Notes: generated from the letters alone by a model not told the origin. Positions 55,906-64,000 are shown, counted from the stretch's first letter. The stretch is 64,000 nt of DNA from Methanoplanus sp. FWC-SCC4 (GCF_032878975.1 NZ_CP043875.1:1418370-1482369); one strand, 5' to 3'. A program made the numbers and translations.

Positions 55906-56636
55906 TTGATTTGCTCCTTTTTCCAGTTAATAATCTTTTCAACCACACGGGCATAGGCGGTCATAACGTCACCTTTGTTAAAACGGTAGACATCCTTGTC
56001 AAATGACTCCCCTGTTTCCTTGTCCCAAAGACGCATGGAATCCATACTTATTTCATCGCCTAAGATTATTTCATTTCCGCGCCTTCCAAACTCGATCTTG
56101 AAGTCAACAAGTACAAGACCAAGCTCATCAAAGAAATCATAGAGGAGTTTGTTTATTTCAAGTGTTGTCCTGCGGGCCTCATTCAATTCATCACGGGTCA
56201 GGAGGCCGAGCGCGAGAATAAGATCATCATTAACGGCAGGGTCTCCCTTCGCGTCATCCTTATAATCCGTAACAATTACAGGCGGATTTAATACCTGTCC
56301 TTCCTTTAGAGGAAGCTTTTTTGTAATTGAACCTGCTGCACGGTTTCTTGCGATTACTTCCAGAGGTATCATCTCAAGTTTTGAGACAAGCATAGTCTTT
56401 TCATCAATCATACGGATGAAATGCGTCTTTATCCCATGCTTTTCCAGATAGTCAAAGAAGAAGGCCGAAACTGTCGCATTATAAACGCCCTTGCCGGAGA
56501 ACTGATCATGTTTCTCACCATTAAAGGCAGTCATATCATCTCTAAATAAAGCAATCAGCTCATCATCATTGTCGGATTTATAAATCGACTTTGCTTTTCC
56601 TTGATAGATAAGTTCTCCAATTTCCATAAGTTTCAT
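55902..56636 (-). CDS. purC: SAICAR synthetase
   Basis: Joins aspartate to CAIR in purine biosynthesis, using ATP. The 244-residue protein has GELIYQGKAKSIYKSDNDDE, LIALFRDDMTAFNGEKHDQF, PLEVIARNRAAGSITKKLPL, LVDFKIEFGRRGNEIILGDE and SMDSMRLWDKETGESFDKDV. An alternative start at Met4 is possible. It heads the purC-purS-purQ group; cofG lies 22 bp upstream and may be co-transcribed. Confidence 0.97.
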   Translation of the reverse strand: MKLMEIGELIYQGKAKSIYKSDNDDELIALFRDDMTAFNGEKHDQFSGKGVYNATVSAFFFDYLEKHGIKTHFIRMIDEKTMLVSKLEMIPLEVIARNRAAGSITKKLPLKEGQVLNPPVIVTDYKDDAKGDPAVNDDLILALGLLTRDELNEARRTTLEINKLLYDFFDELGLVLVDFKIEFGRRGNEIILGDEISMDSMRLWDKETGESFDKDVYRFNKGDVMTAYARVVEKIINWKKEQIK

Positions 56637-56658
56637 ACAACCCCGGAATAGTCATATA

Positions 56659-57669
56659 TTATTTGTAACTTCTATGCTGAATATCTTTGTTGAGTTTATC
56701 GATTAAACCGGAGAGTCTCTCCGGGTACCATCCCTTATCAATATACTTCTGATAGATGCATAATCTCTCCTCAAGTCTTCTTTTGCCAATTATATTTTTG
56801 AGATTTTCAATCTCCGGCCAGGGATGCTCAGGGTTTACATAGTCAATTGTAACAGGCGATACCCCGCCAAGATCATTTACCCCGCATTCAATCAGTTCTG
56901 ATGCATCTGAAAGATTCGGCGGGATCTGAATGCTGATATCATCCGGGAGTATCTCACGCGCAAGGTTTATTGTATCACATATTTCTTCCTTTGCCGGCAC
57001 AGGCCACTTCTCCATTGAAGTTCCTTCTTTCGGACAGAAATTCTGGATAATCACTTCCTGTATATGCCCGTATCTCTTGTGAAGGGACTCAATTACCTCA
57101 AGAGATTCGGTTCTGTCAGAAGGTGTTTCGCCAATACCGAGTAAAAGTCCGGTTGTAAACGGTATTTTTAGTTTCCCGGCATCCTCCATCATACCTATTC
57201 TGACTTCAGGTTTTTTGCCGGGACTGTTTTTGTGGGCAGGTATATCAGCTGTTGTTTCAAGCATGAGACCCATGCTGGCGTTGACATCCCCTAACCACTC
57301 CAGTTCATTATAGTCGAGAATTCCTGCGTTTGTATGAGGCAAAATACCCATTTCAATAGCAGAAAGCGACATATCATAACAATATTCAAGAATTGTTTCG
57401 TATCCGTACCGGCGGATATATTCCAAAAAACCGTCTTCAAGTCCGGGCCTTTCTCCGAATGTAAACAGAGCTTCCGTGCATCCGGATTTAACACCCAGAT
57501 CCAGTGTTGACAAAACATCCGCCTTTGGCATTACACATCCGTCTTTTACAGGTGTCTTGAAAATACAGTAAGAACACCTGTTATGACAGACATTTGTAAG
57601 GGGAAGAAACACATTGCGCGAATATGTGATGATGCCAGGTTGCATGAAAAATATATTCTTCTTTTTCAT
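56659..57669 (-). CDS. cofG: FO synthase subunit CofG
   Basis: Radical SAM subunit of FO (deazaflavin) synthase, which works with CofH to make the F420 chromophore. The 336-residue protein has the cluster motif NVCHNRCSYCIFKTP (CxxxCxxC), LDLGVKSGCTEALFTFGERP, PFTTGLLLGIGETPSDRTES and GVSPVTIDYVNPEHPWPEIE. The start is set at ATG 57669; a TTG two codons upstream is less likely. It lies between fen1 and purC on the minus strand. CofH is not seen in this window. Confidence 0.95.
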   Translation of the reverse strand: MKKKNIFFMQPGIITYSRNVFLPLTNVCHNRCSYCIFKTPVKDGCVMPKADVLSTLDLGVKSGCTEALFTFGERPGLEDGFLEYIRRYGYETILEYCYDMSLSAIEMGILPHTNAGILDYNELEWLGDVNASMGLMLETTADIPAHKNSPGKKPEVRIGMMEDAGKLKIPFTTGLLLGIGETPSDRTESLEVIESLHKRYGHIQEVIIQNFCPKEGTSMEKWPVPAKEEICDTINLAREILPDDISIQIPPNLSDASELIECGVNDLGGVSPVTIDYVNPEHPWPEIENLKNIIGKRRLEERLCIYQKYIDKGWYPERLSGLIDKLNKDIQHRSYK

Positions 57670-57721
57670 ATTCAACCAATCGGATTTTCAAAAAAAGTAA
57701 AACCGGGGAGGGGCCCCCTGG

Positions 57722-58723
57722 TTAAAACCACTGATCAAGGGTCTTTTGTCCCGCACCTTCATTTAATTTGTCAAGAACACTCTCAACCCTTGCATGCGAG
57801 AAATCATATTCCTCACACAGCATCTCAAACAGTTTATCAGAGTCGGTTTTGTCCCATTTTAGATTGTAGTCCCTATGACAGGGGGGATTTAGAAAAAACT
57901 CCTTTACAGGATAAGGATCAAATTCAGGAGCTTTTTCCTTAATGAATGAATCAAAATTATCATTTTTTACAATCTTCAACGCGGTTTTTGCACCGACACC
58001 CCGGATTCCTTCATTGAAATCCGTCCCGATTAAAATACCCATCTCAATTAAATTTTCAACGGTTATGCCCAAACCAAAGAGAACTTCCGGGAGTAAAATG
58101 AATTCCGGATTAACAGTAATCGTCCTGCCACGGACTTTCCTTTTTCTGCTGACCGTAAGATTTCTGACAAGTTTTGGTGCACCAAAGAGAAGGGAGTCAT
58201 AGTCCTGTGATACCGTGAATGAAACATCCCCGTTAATCACCATAAAGGCCGCCTGCGCCTCACCCTCACTTGGTGCATCAACAACAGGAATACCCATCAG
58301 CGAGAGAAGCCTCTTTGAACTCTCAATAATTTCGGCATCAACTTTTGTGGCGGAACGCGCCTGTTTGTAGGCCTCCTGTGTGTCACCGACAGAAACCGCC
58401 CGTTTGTATGCAATTTCTGCTTTTTCCTTTGCTTCACGCCTCTCCTTTATTGTATCCGACTTGAAATCGGGAGGCCTGCCGTCAAAAATAAAAACAGGTT
58501 TCATTCCTTTTTCAAGAAAATTTGAAACCCTGAAAAACATGCCTGAAAGGTGGGATGTAACCCGTCCCTCCCTGTCCATCAGAGGTGTTCCGTCCGGTTG
58601 TCTAATCGTTGTTAAAAACTGATATAGTGCATTATTGCCATCAAATGCACCTTTCCCGGAGAGCTTATCCCATCCCGCCGGATTTTTGTAGTCTGATAAA
58701 ATATCTCTTAGTGCGACACCCAT
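57722..58723 (-). CDS. fen: Flap endonuclease 1
   Basis: Structure-specific 5' nuclease that removes flaps during Okazaki fragment processing and repair. The 333-residue protein has the N domain (GKGAFDGNNALYQFLTTIRQ, with the first metal Asp), FIFDGRPPDFK, the I domain PSEGEAQAAFMVINGDVSFT and SQDYDSLLFGAPKLVRNLTV, and the helix-hairpin-helix GTDFNEGIRGVGAKTALKIV. It ends in QKTLDQWF, a PIP box that binds PCNA. It precedes cofG in the same direction. Confidence 0.97.
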   Translation of the reverse strand: MGVALRDILSDYKNPAGWDKLSGKGAFDGNNALYQFLTTIRQPDGTPLMDREGRVTSHLSGMFFRVSNFLEKGMKPVFIFDGRPPDFKSDTIKERREAKEKAEIAYKRAVSVGDTQEAYKQARSATKVDAEIIESSKRLLSLMGIPVVDAPSEGEAQAAFMVINGDVSFTVSQDYDSLLFGAPKLVRNLTVSRKRKVRGRTITVNPEFILLPEVLFGLGITVENLIEMGILIGTDFNEGIRGVGAKTALKIVKNDNFDSFIKEKAPEFDPYPVKEFFLNPPCHRDYNLKWDKTDSDKLFEMLCEEYDFSHARVESVLDKLNEGAGQKTLDQWF

Positions 58724-58770
58724 GTTATGCCAAACCTGCCAAAATTAAAATTAATACTTTTATGATTTAA

Positions 58771-59085
58771 TTATCTGTAAACACGACGTGATAAGGCAGT
58801 AACCATTTCCCCGACCTCGTCCACCATCTTGTCGCATTTTTGATCGACCTTGCCGGTTATTTCCTCAAGGTTCACCCTCATTGTCCTCTCACGTGCCTGC
58901 AACGTCTCTTCAAGAGTGTTTATCTTATTGCATAATGACAGAATAAGGCCTGCAAGAGATATCATCATAAGACCTGTTGATACAGCAACAATCCAGTCCT
59001 GCCACAGTCTTACAACCATAACAAGGGTCGAGATAACAAGTATGACTGCAAGGACTATATCCTTCATATTGTCATATTCATCCAT
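58771..59085 (-). CDS. Small membrane protein of unknown function
   Basis: A 104-residue protein with two hydrophobic segments (about 10-24, IVLAVILVISTLVMV, and 31-50, WIVAVSTGLMMISLAGLILS) followed by a coiled-coil tail (INTLEETLQARERTMRVNLE, ending in LSRRVYR). It would sit in the membrane with a cytoplasmic coil. No family is recognised. An AT-rich TATA-like stretch about 26 bp upstream and the lack of a ribosome-binding site suggest leaderless translation. It is divergent from the presenilin-type protease. Confidence 0.6.
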   Translation of the reverse strand: MDEYDNMKDIVLAVILVISTLVMVVRLWQDWIVAVSTGLMMISLAGLILSLCNKINTLEETLQARERTMRVNLEEITGKVDQKCDKMVDEVGEMVTALSRRVYR

Positions 59086-59222
59086 ACTTTTAGATGATGA
59101 CAGAATACTAATTAAACTAACTATCTAAAATCAAAAAATAATACAAAAAACATTGCTTTTCTTCATAAAGATTTCTCAAATAAATATATGATAAAGAATA
59201 GACCACCTAAATAATGAATATC

Positions 59223-59238
59223 TGCGGAATTTTCCGCA
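59223..59238 (+). promoter_or_regulatory. Hairpin in the predicted leader of the presenilin-type gene
   Basis: TGCGGAA-TT-TTCCGCA forms a 7-bp stem that ends 6 nt before the GGAG ribosome-binding site (59245-59248). If the transcript starts near 59210, as a TATA-like ATAAATATATG at about 59178-59189 implies, this hairpin is in the leader. Confidence 0.4.
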
Positions 59239-59258
59239 CTATCCGGAGAGACTATCTA

Positions 59259-60173
59259 ATGGAAATAAAAGAGATCATGCCATTCATTGCAATGGGGGTT
59301 ATGATGCTGATCGTTCAGATTACGGCGGTTTTACTCTCACCTGTTATGAATGATGCAGGATATGCAGCTTTTGAAGACCCGGCAGCAATTGAAAATACAA
59401 TATTTTTTATAGGGATTCTTCTGGCATTTACAGCATTTATGCTGATTCTGATTAAATTAAAAGGCAAAAGACTTCTCAACTGGATTATCGCATTTTCAAT
59501 ATTTCTTGTATTCGTGTATATATTTGCAGCAATTGCAGGATTATTTATCAGTTCATTAATTCCTGTACTGGCAATCACTCTTGTGCTATCAACAGTTTCA
59601 ACAATTCTCCTGTACAAATACCCTGAATGGTATGTCATCGATGTACTTGGAATTTTAATCTGCGCAGGGGCTGCCTCAATATTCGGGATCTCACTTGAAA
59701 TCCTTCCGGTGATCCTGCTTTTGGTATTGCTTGCAGTTTATGATGCAATTTCGGTTTACAAGACAAAGCATATGCTAACACTTGCGGAAGGTGTTATTGA
59801 AACAAAAGCACCGATTCTGGTGGTTGTTCCCAAAAATATAAACTATTCCTACATAAAACAGGGCATAGAACTTGATAAGGACAAGAGCGAGCGCGGCGCT
59901 TACTTAATGGGCATGGGTGATCTGATTATGCCAAGCATATTGATTGTATCAGCACATGTCTACCTTAAAGCGCCGCTTCTTGCAATCGGAATAAGTCTGC
60001 CGGTTCTGACCGCAATAATTGGTTCAATTGCAGGCCTTGGGGTTTTATTATACTTCGTTGCAAAGGGAAACCCTCAGGCAGGTCTCCCCACATTAAATGG
60101 TGGTGTGATTACTGGTTTCCTTCTGGGCTGTTTTGCAGCAGGTACTTGGGGCTGGATTCCAGGTATTTTGTAA
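59259..60173 (+). CDS. Presenilin-like aspartyl membrane protease (A22 family)
   Basis: A 304-residue intramembrane protease of the presenilin/signal peptide peptidase type, with about nine hydrophobic segments. The two catalytic aspartates lie in VYDAISVYKT (Asp162 in this frame) and GMGDLIMPSI (Asp221), and a PAL-like LPTLNGG is near residue 276-282. Start ATG 59259 has a GGAG site; ATG 59214 would give 15 more residues. Substrates in archaea are unknown. Its last 65 bp overlap the 3' end of the convergent NOG1-like gene, so the two mRNAs are antisense at their ends. Confidence 0.88.
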   Translation: MEIKEIMPFIAMGVMMLIVQITAVLLSPVMNDAGYAAFEDPAAIENTIFFIGILLAFTAFMLILIKLKGKRLLNWIIAFSIFLVFVYIFAAIAGLFISSLIPVLAITLVLSTVSTILLYKYPEWYVIDVLGILICAGAASIFGISLEILPVILLLVLLAVYDAISVYKTKHMLTLAEGVIETKAPILVVVPKNINYSYIKQGIELDKDKSERGAYLMGMGDLIMPSILIVSAHVYLKAPLLAIGISLPVLTAIIGSIAGLGVLLYFVAKGNPQAGLPTLNGGVITGFLLGCFAAGTWGWIPGIL

Positions 60174-61083
60174 CCATATCCAATACTTCCCTTACCCCTT
60201 TTCTTGTAACAGTTGACATATTCATATATCCGGGATACTCTTTCATATCAGATTTATTGATGATTACTTCAACCGGTACTTCATTGGTCAGTTCCTTTAA
60301 ATTTTCATAAAGCCTGAACTGTTCCTCCAGAGAGTAACCGCATGCCTCACTTGCATCAACAATAAAAAGAATCAGATCTGAAACATTTCTTATTGCGGAT
60401 AGTGCCTGATGCTCGATTTCATTTCTTTTCTCATAAGGTCTGTCAAGAATTCCGGGAGTATCCACGAGCTGAAATCTGAACCTTCCATATTCACGGTGCC
60501 CAACAATTATCTTCTTGGTTGTAAATGCATAAGCAGCAACCTGCGGCGTTGCTGATGATACAATATTCATAAAGGATGATTTGCCGACATTCGGGTATCC
60601 GGCAACTACAACCGTAAATTCCTCCTCCCTTATGTCAGGAAGTTTTCTAAGCACATTTCTTGCGTCATTTAAGTATCTGAGATCTTTGTCAACCTGGTGA
60701 ACAATCGATGATATACGGGCTGTTGCCTGCTTTCTCATTGCGTTCGTATCCTCGGATCTTCTCATATCACGTGCATATGAACCGCCGACACTTCTTGTCT
60801 GCTCGGCTGCCCACTTAAGCGCTCCAAGAGAATGTCTTATTTTATCAACACTAAAAAGCAGATTTACAATATCCGTGTAAAACGGCGAGAGTTCGTCAAA
60901 ATTCGGAAACTTTTGTACGGTATCCGTAAGTTTGTCATAGACAGAACTGTATATTGAACGTATAAACTCTTCATTTGCGCGGTCTTTATTGCGCTTCTCT
61001 TTTCTTACCATCGCAGAACGGCGTAGTGCCCGATCCAGCACTTCGTCTGCGGTAGGTATTGTAGGTATATTTTCAAATTCCAC
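60109..61083 (-). CDS. NOG1-like GTPase
   Basis: A 324-residue GTPase of the NOG1/Obg superfamily with the NOG1 N-terminal helical domain (1-155; YTDIVNLLFSVDKIRHSLGA, SYARDMRRSEDTNAMRKQA) and a GTPase domain: P-loop VVVAGYPNVGKSSFMNIVSS, switch region AAYAFTTKKIIVG, DTPG in LVDTPGILDRP, and NKSD in EVIINKSDMKE. In eukaryotes NOG1 acts in 60S assembly; in archaea a role in large-subunit maturation is inferred. A GTG starts the gene. It overlaps the presenilin-type gene by 65 bp at the 3' end and is divergent from an HTH-CBS gene 45 bp away. Confidence 0.93.
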   Translation of the reverse strand: MEFENIPTIPTADEVLDRALRRSAMVRKEKRNKDRANEEFIRSIYSSVYDKLTDTVQKFPNFDELSPFYTDIVNLLFSVDKIRHSLGALKWAAEQTRSVGGSYARDMRRSEDTNAMRKQATARISSIVHQVDKDLRYLNDARNVLRKLPDIREEEFTVVVAGYPNVGKSSFMNIVSSATPQVAAYAFTTKKIIVGHREYGRFRFQLVDTPGILDRPYEKRNEIEHQALSAIRNVSDLILFIVDASEACGYSLEEQFRLYENLKELTNEVPVEVIINKSDMKEYPGYMNMSTVTRKGVREVLDMVTKYLESSPKYLLQNSPEGNQ

Positions 61084-61128
61084 AAAAAACCCGAATACTA
61101 TTTATGTCTACCATAATCAATTATCCTT
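61084..61128. promoter_or_regulatory. 45-bp divergent promoter
   Basis: CTATTTATGTC (61098-61108) is centred about 26 bp before the HTH-CBS ATG at 61129, predicting a leaderless transcript on the plus strand. The same AT-rich segment on the minus strand lies about 20 bp before the NOG1-like start. Both promoters must share or overlap in this short gap. Confidence 0.5.
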
Positions 61129-62007
61129 ATGGAATTATCCCTCATCCAAAAGGATATACTTATTACCCTGATAACACTTTATCATCAGAAATCTTCTGCC
61201 ATAAAAGGAGAGGGAATCGCAGAAGTCCTCAAAAGAAACCCCGGTACGGTAAGAAATCAGATGCAGGCACTAAAGGCACTGGGTCTTGTCGACGGGGTTC
61301 CGGGACCTAAAGGAGGCTATACGCCGACATCACTTGCATATCAGGAATTAAATTTAAAGGAATATGAAAAAGAATCCAACGTGCCTATAAGCAGAAACGG
61401 GGTTCTAAACGATAGCGTAAATGTATCAGAGATTGATTTCACAACTCTGTGTCATCCGGACCTGTGCCACGCAGTCATAAAACTGATTGGAAGTGTCAAG
61501 TCATTTGAGATAGGAGATGAGGTGACAGTCGGTCCTTCTCCTGTAAACAGACTTCTTGTAAAAGGAGAGGTTTTTGGCAAGGATGAAGTCAAGCAGTGTC
61601 TTTTGATAACAATTTCTGAGATAATATCACTTCCAAAAAAGCAAATATCCCACTATATGAGCTCCCCTGTGTTTACGCTGAATAAGGACGATACTTTCAG
61701 TCAGGCAATCAGTCTTTTCTCTGACAAAAAGATACACGGCGCCCCTGTCATGGACGGTGAGAAGATGGTAGGCATAATCACTCTCAGTGACATTGCAAAA
61801 GGAATAGACAAAGCCGGAAGCCTTCTGAAAAAAGTAAAAGAGGTTATGACAAATGATGTCGTCATAGTCTCCCCTAATGTAAATCTCTATGAAGTTATCG
61901 GACGTTTCAAGGAACAGAAAATCGGAAGAGTTGTGATAATTGAGAATGATAAACCGGTTGGAATACTGACACAGTCCGATGTAATCAAAGTCTTCCCTGC
62001 ACTTTAA
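61129..62007 (+). CDS. HTH-CBS domain regulator
   Basis: A 292-residue protein with an N-terminal winged helix (about 1-75; ILITLITLYHQKSSAIKGEG, then VRNQMQALKALGLVDGVPGP and a GGYTPT wing), a central domain (80-170, with HPDLCHAVIKLIGSVKSFEI and VGPSPVNRLLVKGEVFG) and a C-terminal CBS pair (175-292; HYMSSPVFTLNKDDTFSQAI, EVMTNDVVIVSPNVNLYEVI). This is a ligand-sensing transcription factor type seen in methanogens, probably responding to an adenine nucleotide or SAM-like ligand. Its targets are unknown. No ribosome-binding site; leaderless start likely. Confidence 0.9.
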   Translation: MELSLIQKDILITLITLYHQKSSAIKGEGIAEVLKRNPGTVRNQMQALKALGLVDGVPGPKGGYTPTSLAYQELNLKEYEKESNVPISRNGVLNDSVNVSEIDFTTLCHPDLCHAVIKLIGSVKSFEIGDEVTVGPSPVNRLLVKGEVFGKDEVKQCLLITISEIISLPKKQISHYMSSPVFTLNKDDTFSQAISLFSDKKIHGAPVMDGEKMVGIITLSDIAKGIDKAGSLLKKVKEVMTNDVVIVSPNVNLYEVIGRFKEQKIGRVVIIENDKPVGILTQSDVIKVFPAL

Positions 62008-62133
62008 AAGATCAACCCATATATTTTTAAGGCAATATATCGACAATAAAGCTTTAAACAGGTCTAATAACCGAATATTTTAGAGAAATATTACAATGAT
62101 TTAAATAGTATTATCTACACTAATATTTTTAAT

Positions 62134-62385
62134 ATGAAGAATACTTTCTCCCGTAGTCTCTCAAAGAAACAGGTTATGAGTACAGATGGAATGGTCATCG
62201 GTACAATTCGCAATATAATGGTTGATATGGATTCAGGTCAGGTTGAGAGTCTTGTGGTAAGACCGGAAACAGGATTTGATACAGCCGGCTACACCATTGA
62301 CGGCGACAGACTTTTCATTCCGTTTGAGGCTGTAAGAGATATCAGGGATTATATTGTGGTTGACAGGTACCTGTCAAAACAATGA
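62134..62385 (+). CDS. PRC-barrel domain protein (CdpB-like)
   Basis: An 83-residue single PRC-barrel: FSRSLSKKQVMSTDGMVIGT, NIMVDMDSGQVESLVVRPE, and LFIPFEAVRDIRDYIVVDRY. Small PRC-barrel proteins of this size and pattern include the haloarchaeal CdpB1/CdpB2, which link SepF/FtsZ division machinery to the membrane; assignment to that role is an inference. ATTTAAATAGT at 62099-62109 is a TATA-like box about 26 bp before the predicted start, so the mRNA is nearly leaderless. It overlaps the convergent phosphatase gene by 12 bp. Confidence 0.85.
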   Translation: MKNTFSRSLSKKQVMSTDGMVIGTIRNIMVDMDSGQVESLVVRPETGFDTAGYTIDGDRLFIPFEAVRDIRDYIVVDRYLSKQ

Positions 62386-63087
62386 CGGGAAGAATTTACG
62401 GACACATTCAGCAAACCCGTCTCCATATTTTTTTGTACTGACATAATCTGCGGCATCCTGTGCTTCTTTTTGGCCGCCCATCACAGCAACACCGGTACCT
62501 GCGGCTTTTATTAGTTCAATGTCATTTGAAGAGTCTCCAAAGGATATGAATTCCTCCGCTTTTATTCCCATATCTTTTGAAAGATTCAAAAATGTGCTTC
62601 CTTTTGTTACACCTTCTGACTGGATGTGTACTGCAAATCCGGAATCAAGAATTTTTACAGGCATTCCCTTTACAACATCACGGACTTCATCAGGTTCGAC
62701 ATTCCTTGCAAAGGCAACATCGGCAAAACGGTATTCAGGACTGTAAAGCTCAAGCTCAATTCCTTTATCGCAGTAATAATCCTCCAGCAGTTCAAAAGCC
62801 TTCCAGCACATGGCATGATCGCCGCATACCTTCTGCTCCCCTGTAAAACCTACCCTGTAAACACCTCCGTTTTCAGCGATTATTGTCCCGTCTGTTCCAA
62901 TCATCTTTGAAAGCATTGTGATTGAACACACAGTGTTCCCGCTTGCCAGAACAACAGGAATTCCACTGTCAACAAGGGTCCGGATAACAGAAATTGCATC
63001 AAGATTGATTCTACGTCTTTTATCGGTAATAGTTCCGTCAATATCGCAAATCAGGGCCTTTGGAAAAAAGTTGGAGGTATTTGTCAT
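62374..63087 (-). CDS. Phosphoglycolate phosphatase (archaeal HAD type)
   Basis: HAD-superfamily phosphatase of 237 residues that dephosphorylates 2-phosphoglycolate. Motif I ICDIDGTITDKRRRI (nucleophile Asp and the acid Asp), motif II VVLASGNTVCSI, a Cof-type (C2) cap in the middle, and motif III/IV FISFGDSSNDIELIKAAGTG are all present. The size and cap type match archaeal PGPase of the TA0175 kind; a sugar phosphatase is an alternative. It lies 19 bp downstream of radA in the same direction and may be co-transcribed. Confidence 0.88.
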   Translation of the reverse strand: MTNTSNFFPKALICDIDGTITDKRRRINLDAISVIRTLVDSGIPVVLASGNTVCSITMLSKMIGTDGTIIAENGGVYRVGFTGEQKVCGDHAMCWKAFELLEDYYCDKGIELELYSPEYRFADVAFARNVEPDEVRDVVKGMPVKILDSGFAVHIQSEGVTKGSTFLNLSKDMGIKAEEFISFGDSSNDIELIKAAGTGVAVMGGQKEAQDAADYVSTKKYGDGFAECVRKFFPSLF

Positions 63088-63105
63088 CTATATTTATATG
63101 TGATT

Positions 63106-64000
63106 TCAGATGGATTTAAGACCTGCCATTTCTACAACAAATGCCGCCTCTCCTTCAGGCTGGTCAGGACTATCGACAAGTTTTGCAACCCTCTTTCCGC
63201 CTTTGCTCTTCCTGAGATAGACACGGAATTTTGAAGCATGCCCGACAATGTTTCCTCCGGTAGGTTTGGTCGGATCTCCAAAGAAGACTGCCGGATTGGA
63301 CTGTACCTGGTTTGTAACAATTACTACGGCATTTGACTCTTTTGCAAGTTTTGCAAGATCATACATGTATTTATTCAGCTTCTGCTGACGTGCAGACAGA
63401 GTGCCACGTCCCGCATATTCCGCACGGAAATGTGCCATGAGTGAATCAACCACAATAAGCCGGAGAGGCTTGTCAGTCTCCCTCAACTCTGATGCAAGCT
63501 CACGGATACTGTCGACCAGAAGCATCTGATGATCGGATGTAAATGCTTCTGCGACATGAATGTGGCTTAGGAACTCCTCTGCATCAGGGATTTCCCCATC
63601 AACTTCGAGACCCTCAACCATCTGCCTGACTCTTTCCGGCCTGAAAGTATTCTCGGTATCGATATATATGACCGAGCCGTTGAGTCCGCCAAGCTCTTCG
63701 GGCAGCTGTGCATTCACAGACATCTGGTGGGAGATCTGACTTTTACCTGATCCAAACTCACCATAAAATTCTATGATGGACATGGTCTCAAGTCCTCCCC
63801 CCATAAGTTCATCGAGTTCAGGTACAAGAGTGCTTAACTTCCGGACATTTTTCCTCTCCTCAAACACCTGCATGCCTGTACGAAATCCCCCGATATCAGC
63901 CATTTTTCGGGCTTCCTTGATCATCTTTTTTGCAGTCGCCTCACCTATTTCGGCGGCCTCTGCAAGATCGGCAGATGATGCGGTTGCAATACCTTCTATT
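63106..64000 (-). CDS. radA: DNA repair and recombination protein RadA, 3' part
   Basis: Archaeal RecA/Rad51 recombinase; the 5' end is beyond the right edge. The reading frame continues to position 64000 with the helix-hairpin-helix segment [20 protein letters not shown], so the Met at 63924 is internal. The ATPase core has Walker [36 protein letters not shown], Walker [21 protein letters not shown], and the L2 region [20 protein letters not shown], ending in [17 protein letters not shown]. About 298 residues are visible of a normal length near 325. The missing part is the extreme N-terminus. Confidence 0.97.
   Translation of the reverse strand, partial: IEGIATASSADLAEAAEIGEATAKKMIKEARKMADIGGFRTGMQVFEERKNVRKLSTLVPELDELMGGGLETMSIIEFYGEFGSGKSQISHQMSVNAQLPEELGGLNGSVIYIDTENTFRPERVRQMVEGLEVDGEIPDAEEFLSHIHVAEAFTSDHQMLLVDSIRELASELRETDKPLRLIVVDSLMAHFRAEYAGRGTLSARQQKLNKYMYDLAKLAKESNAVVIVTNQVQSNPAVFFGDPTKPTGGNIVGHASKFRVYLRKSKGGKRVAKLVDSPDQPEGEAAFVVEMAGLKSI

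Noticed and set aside
63106-63924. Complete gene starting at ATG 63924
   Set aside because: The RadA helix-hairpin-helix sequence continues in frame beyond this Met to the end of the window, so the gene is 5'-truncated.

Overview
The window is chromosomal DNA from a methanogenic euryarchaeon, most likely of the order Methanomicrobiales (Methanoplanus/Methanolacinia/Methanomicrobium-like). The evidence is archaeal information-processing genes (TBP, RNAP subunits D, N and K, class I lysyl-tRNA synthetase, RadA, FEN1, deoxyhypusine synthase, diphthine synthase), coenzyme F420 genes (cofC, cofE, cofG), the archaeal isoprenoid pathway with isopentenyl phosphate kinase, archaeal PpcA, TATA-box promoters and an SD-competent 16S 3' end. 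No transposon, prophage or CRISPR array was seen; coding density is high and the region looks like core chromosome. The genus-level assignment is an inference from gene content.

Layout. 1-6.9 kb: partial ADP-forming acyl-CoA synthetase, TBP, a small HTH regulator, rpiA, a secreted SIMPL protein, a GTPase-dead SelB-like factor and a 7TM-PAS sensor with no kinase. 7-19.5 kb (minus strand): a long run transcribed as uS13-uS4-uS11-RpoD-eL18-uL13-uS9-RpoN-tRNA-Pro-RpoK-uS2-MEMO-mvk-ipk-fni-RNase J-GGPP synthase-gltX, linking ribosome, polymerase and lipid synthesis. 19.5-23.4 kb: deoxyhypusine synthase and three consecutive CBS-domain genes. 23.6-25.1 kb: an Era-like GTPase/DUF2073/Zn-ribbon operon that matches the archaeal OapABC/ArvABC set. 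25.2-30.3 kb: three pilin-like surface-protein genes, one with a giant PKD/PA14 ectodomain and one with no canonical start codon. 30.5-37 kb: lysS, a radical SAM protein, a cis-prenyltransferase, its degenerate convergent paralog, dphB, a tandem DUF357 protein and a UPF0104 membrane protein. 37-38.5 kb: ppcA behind a BirA-like palindrome. 38.8-44.2 kb: a complete rRNA operon, transcribed as 16S-tRNA-Ala-23S-tRNA-Cys-5S.

44.3-64 kb: a class I amidotransferase; a coiled-coil gene with smc and scpA; glyA-folD-DHPS-like-cofE (C1/pterin/F420); cofC; an FTR-like reductase; purC-purS-purQ; cofG; fen1; a presenilin-type protease overlapping a NOG1-like GTPase; an HTH-CBS regulator; a CdpB-like PRC-barrel protein; phosphoglycolate phosphatase; and 5'-truncated radA.

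The most interesting leads are the BirA-type operator over the predicted ppcA start site, the inferred heteromeric cis-prenyltransferase whose degenerate partner carries a C-terminal RxG motif, the vesicle-GTPase-like operon, the surface pilin cluster with an apparent AUA start and a nested dyad in its promoter, and the palindrome upstream of the acyl-CoA synthetase. All functions are read from sequence motifs and family knowledge. No database search was possible.
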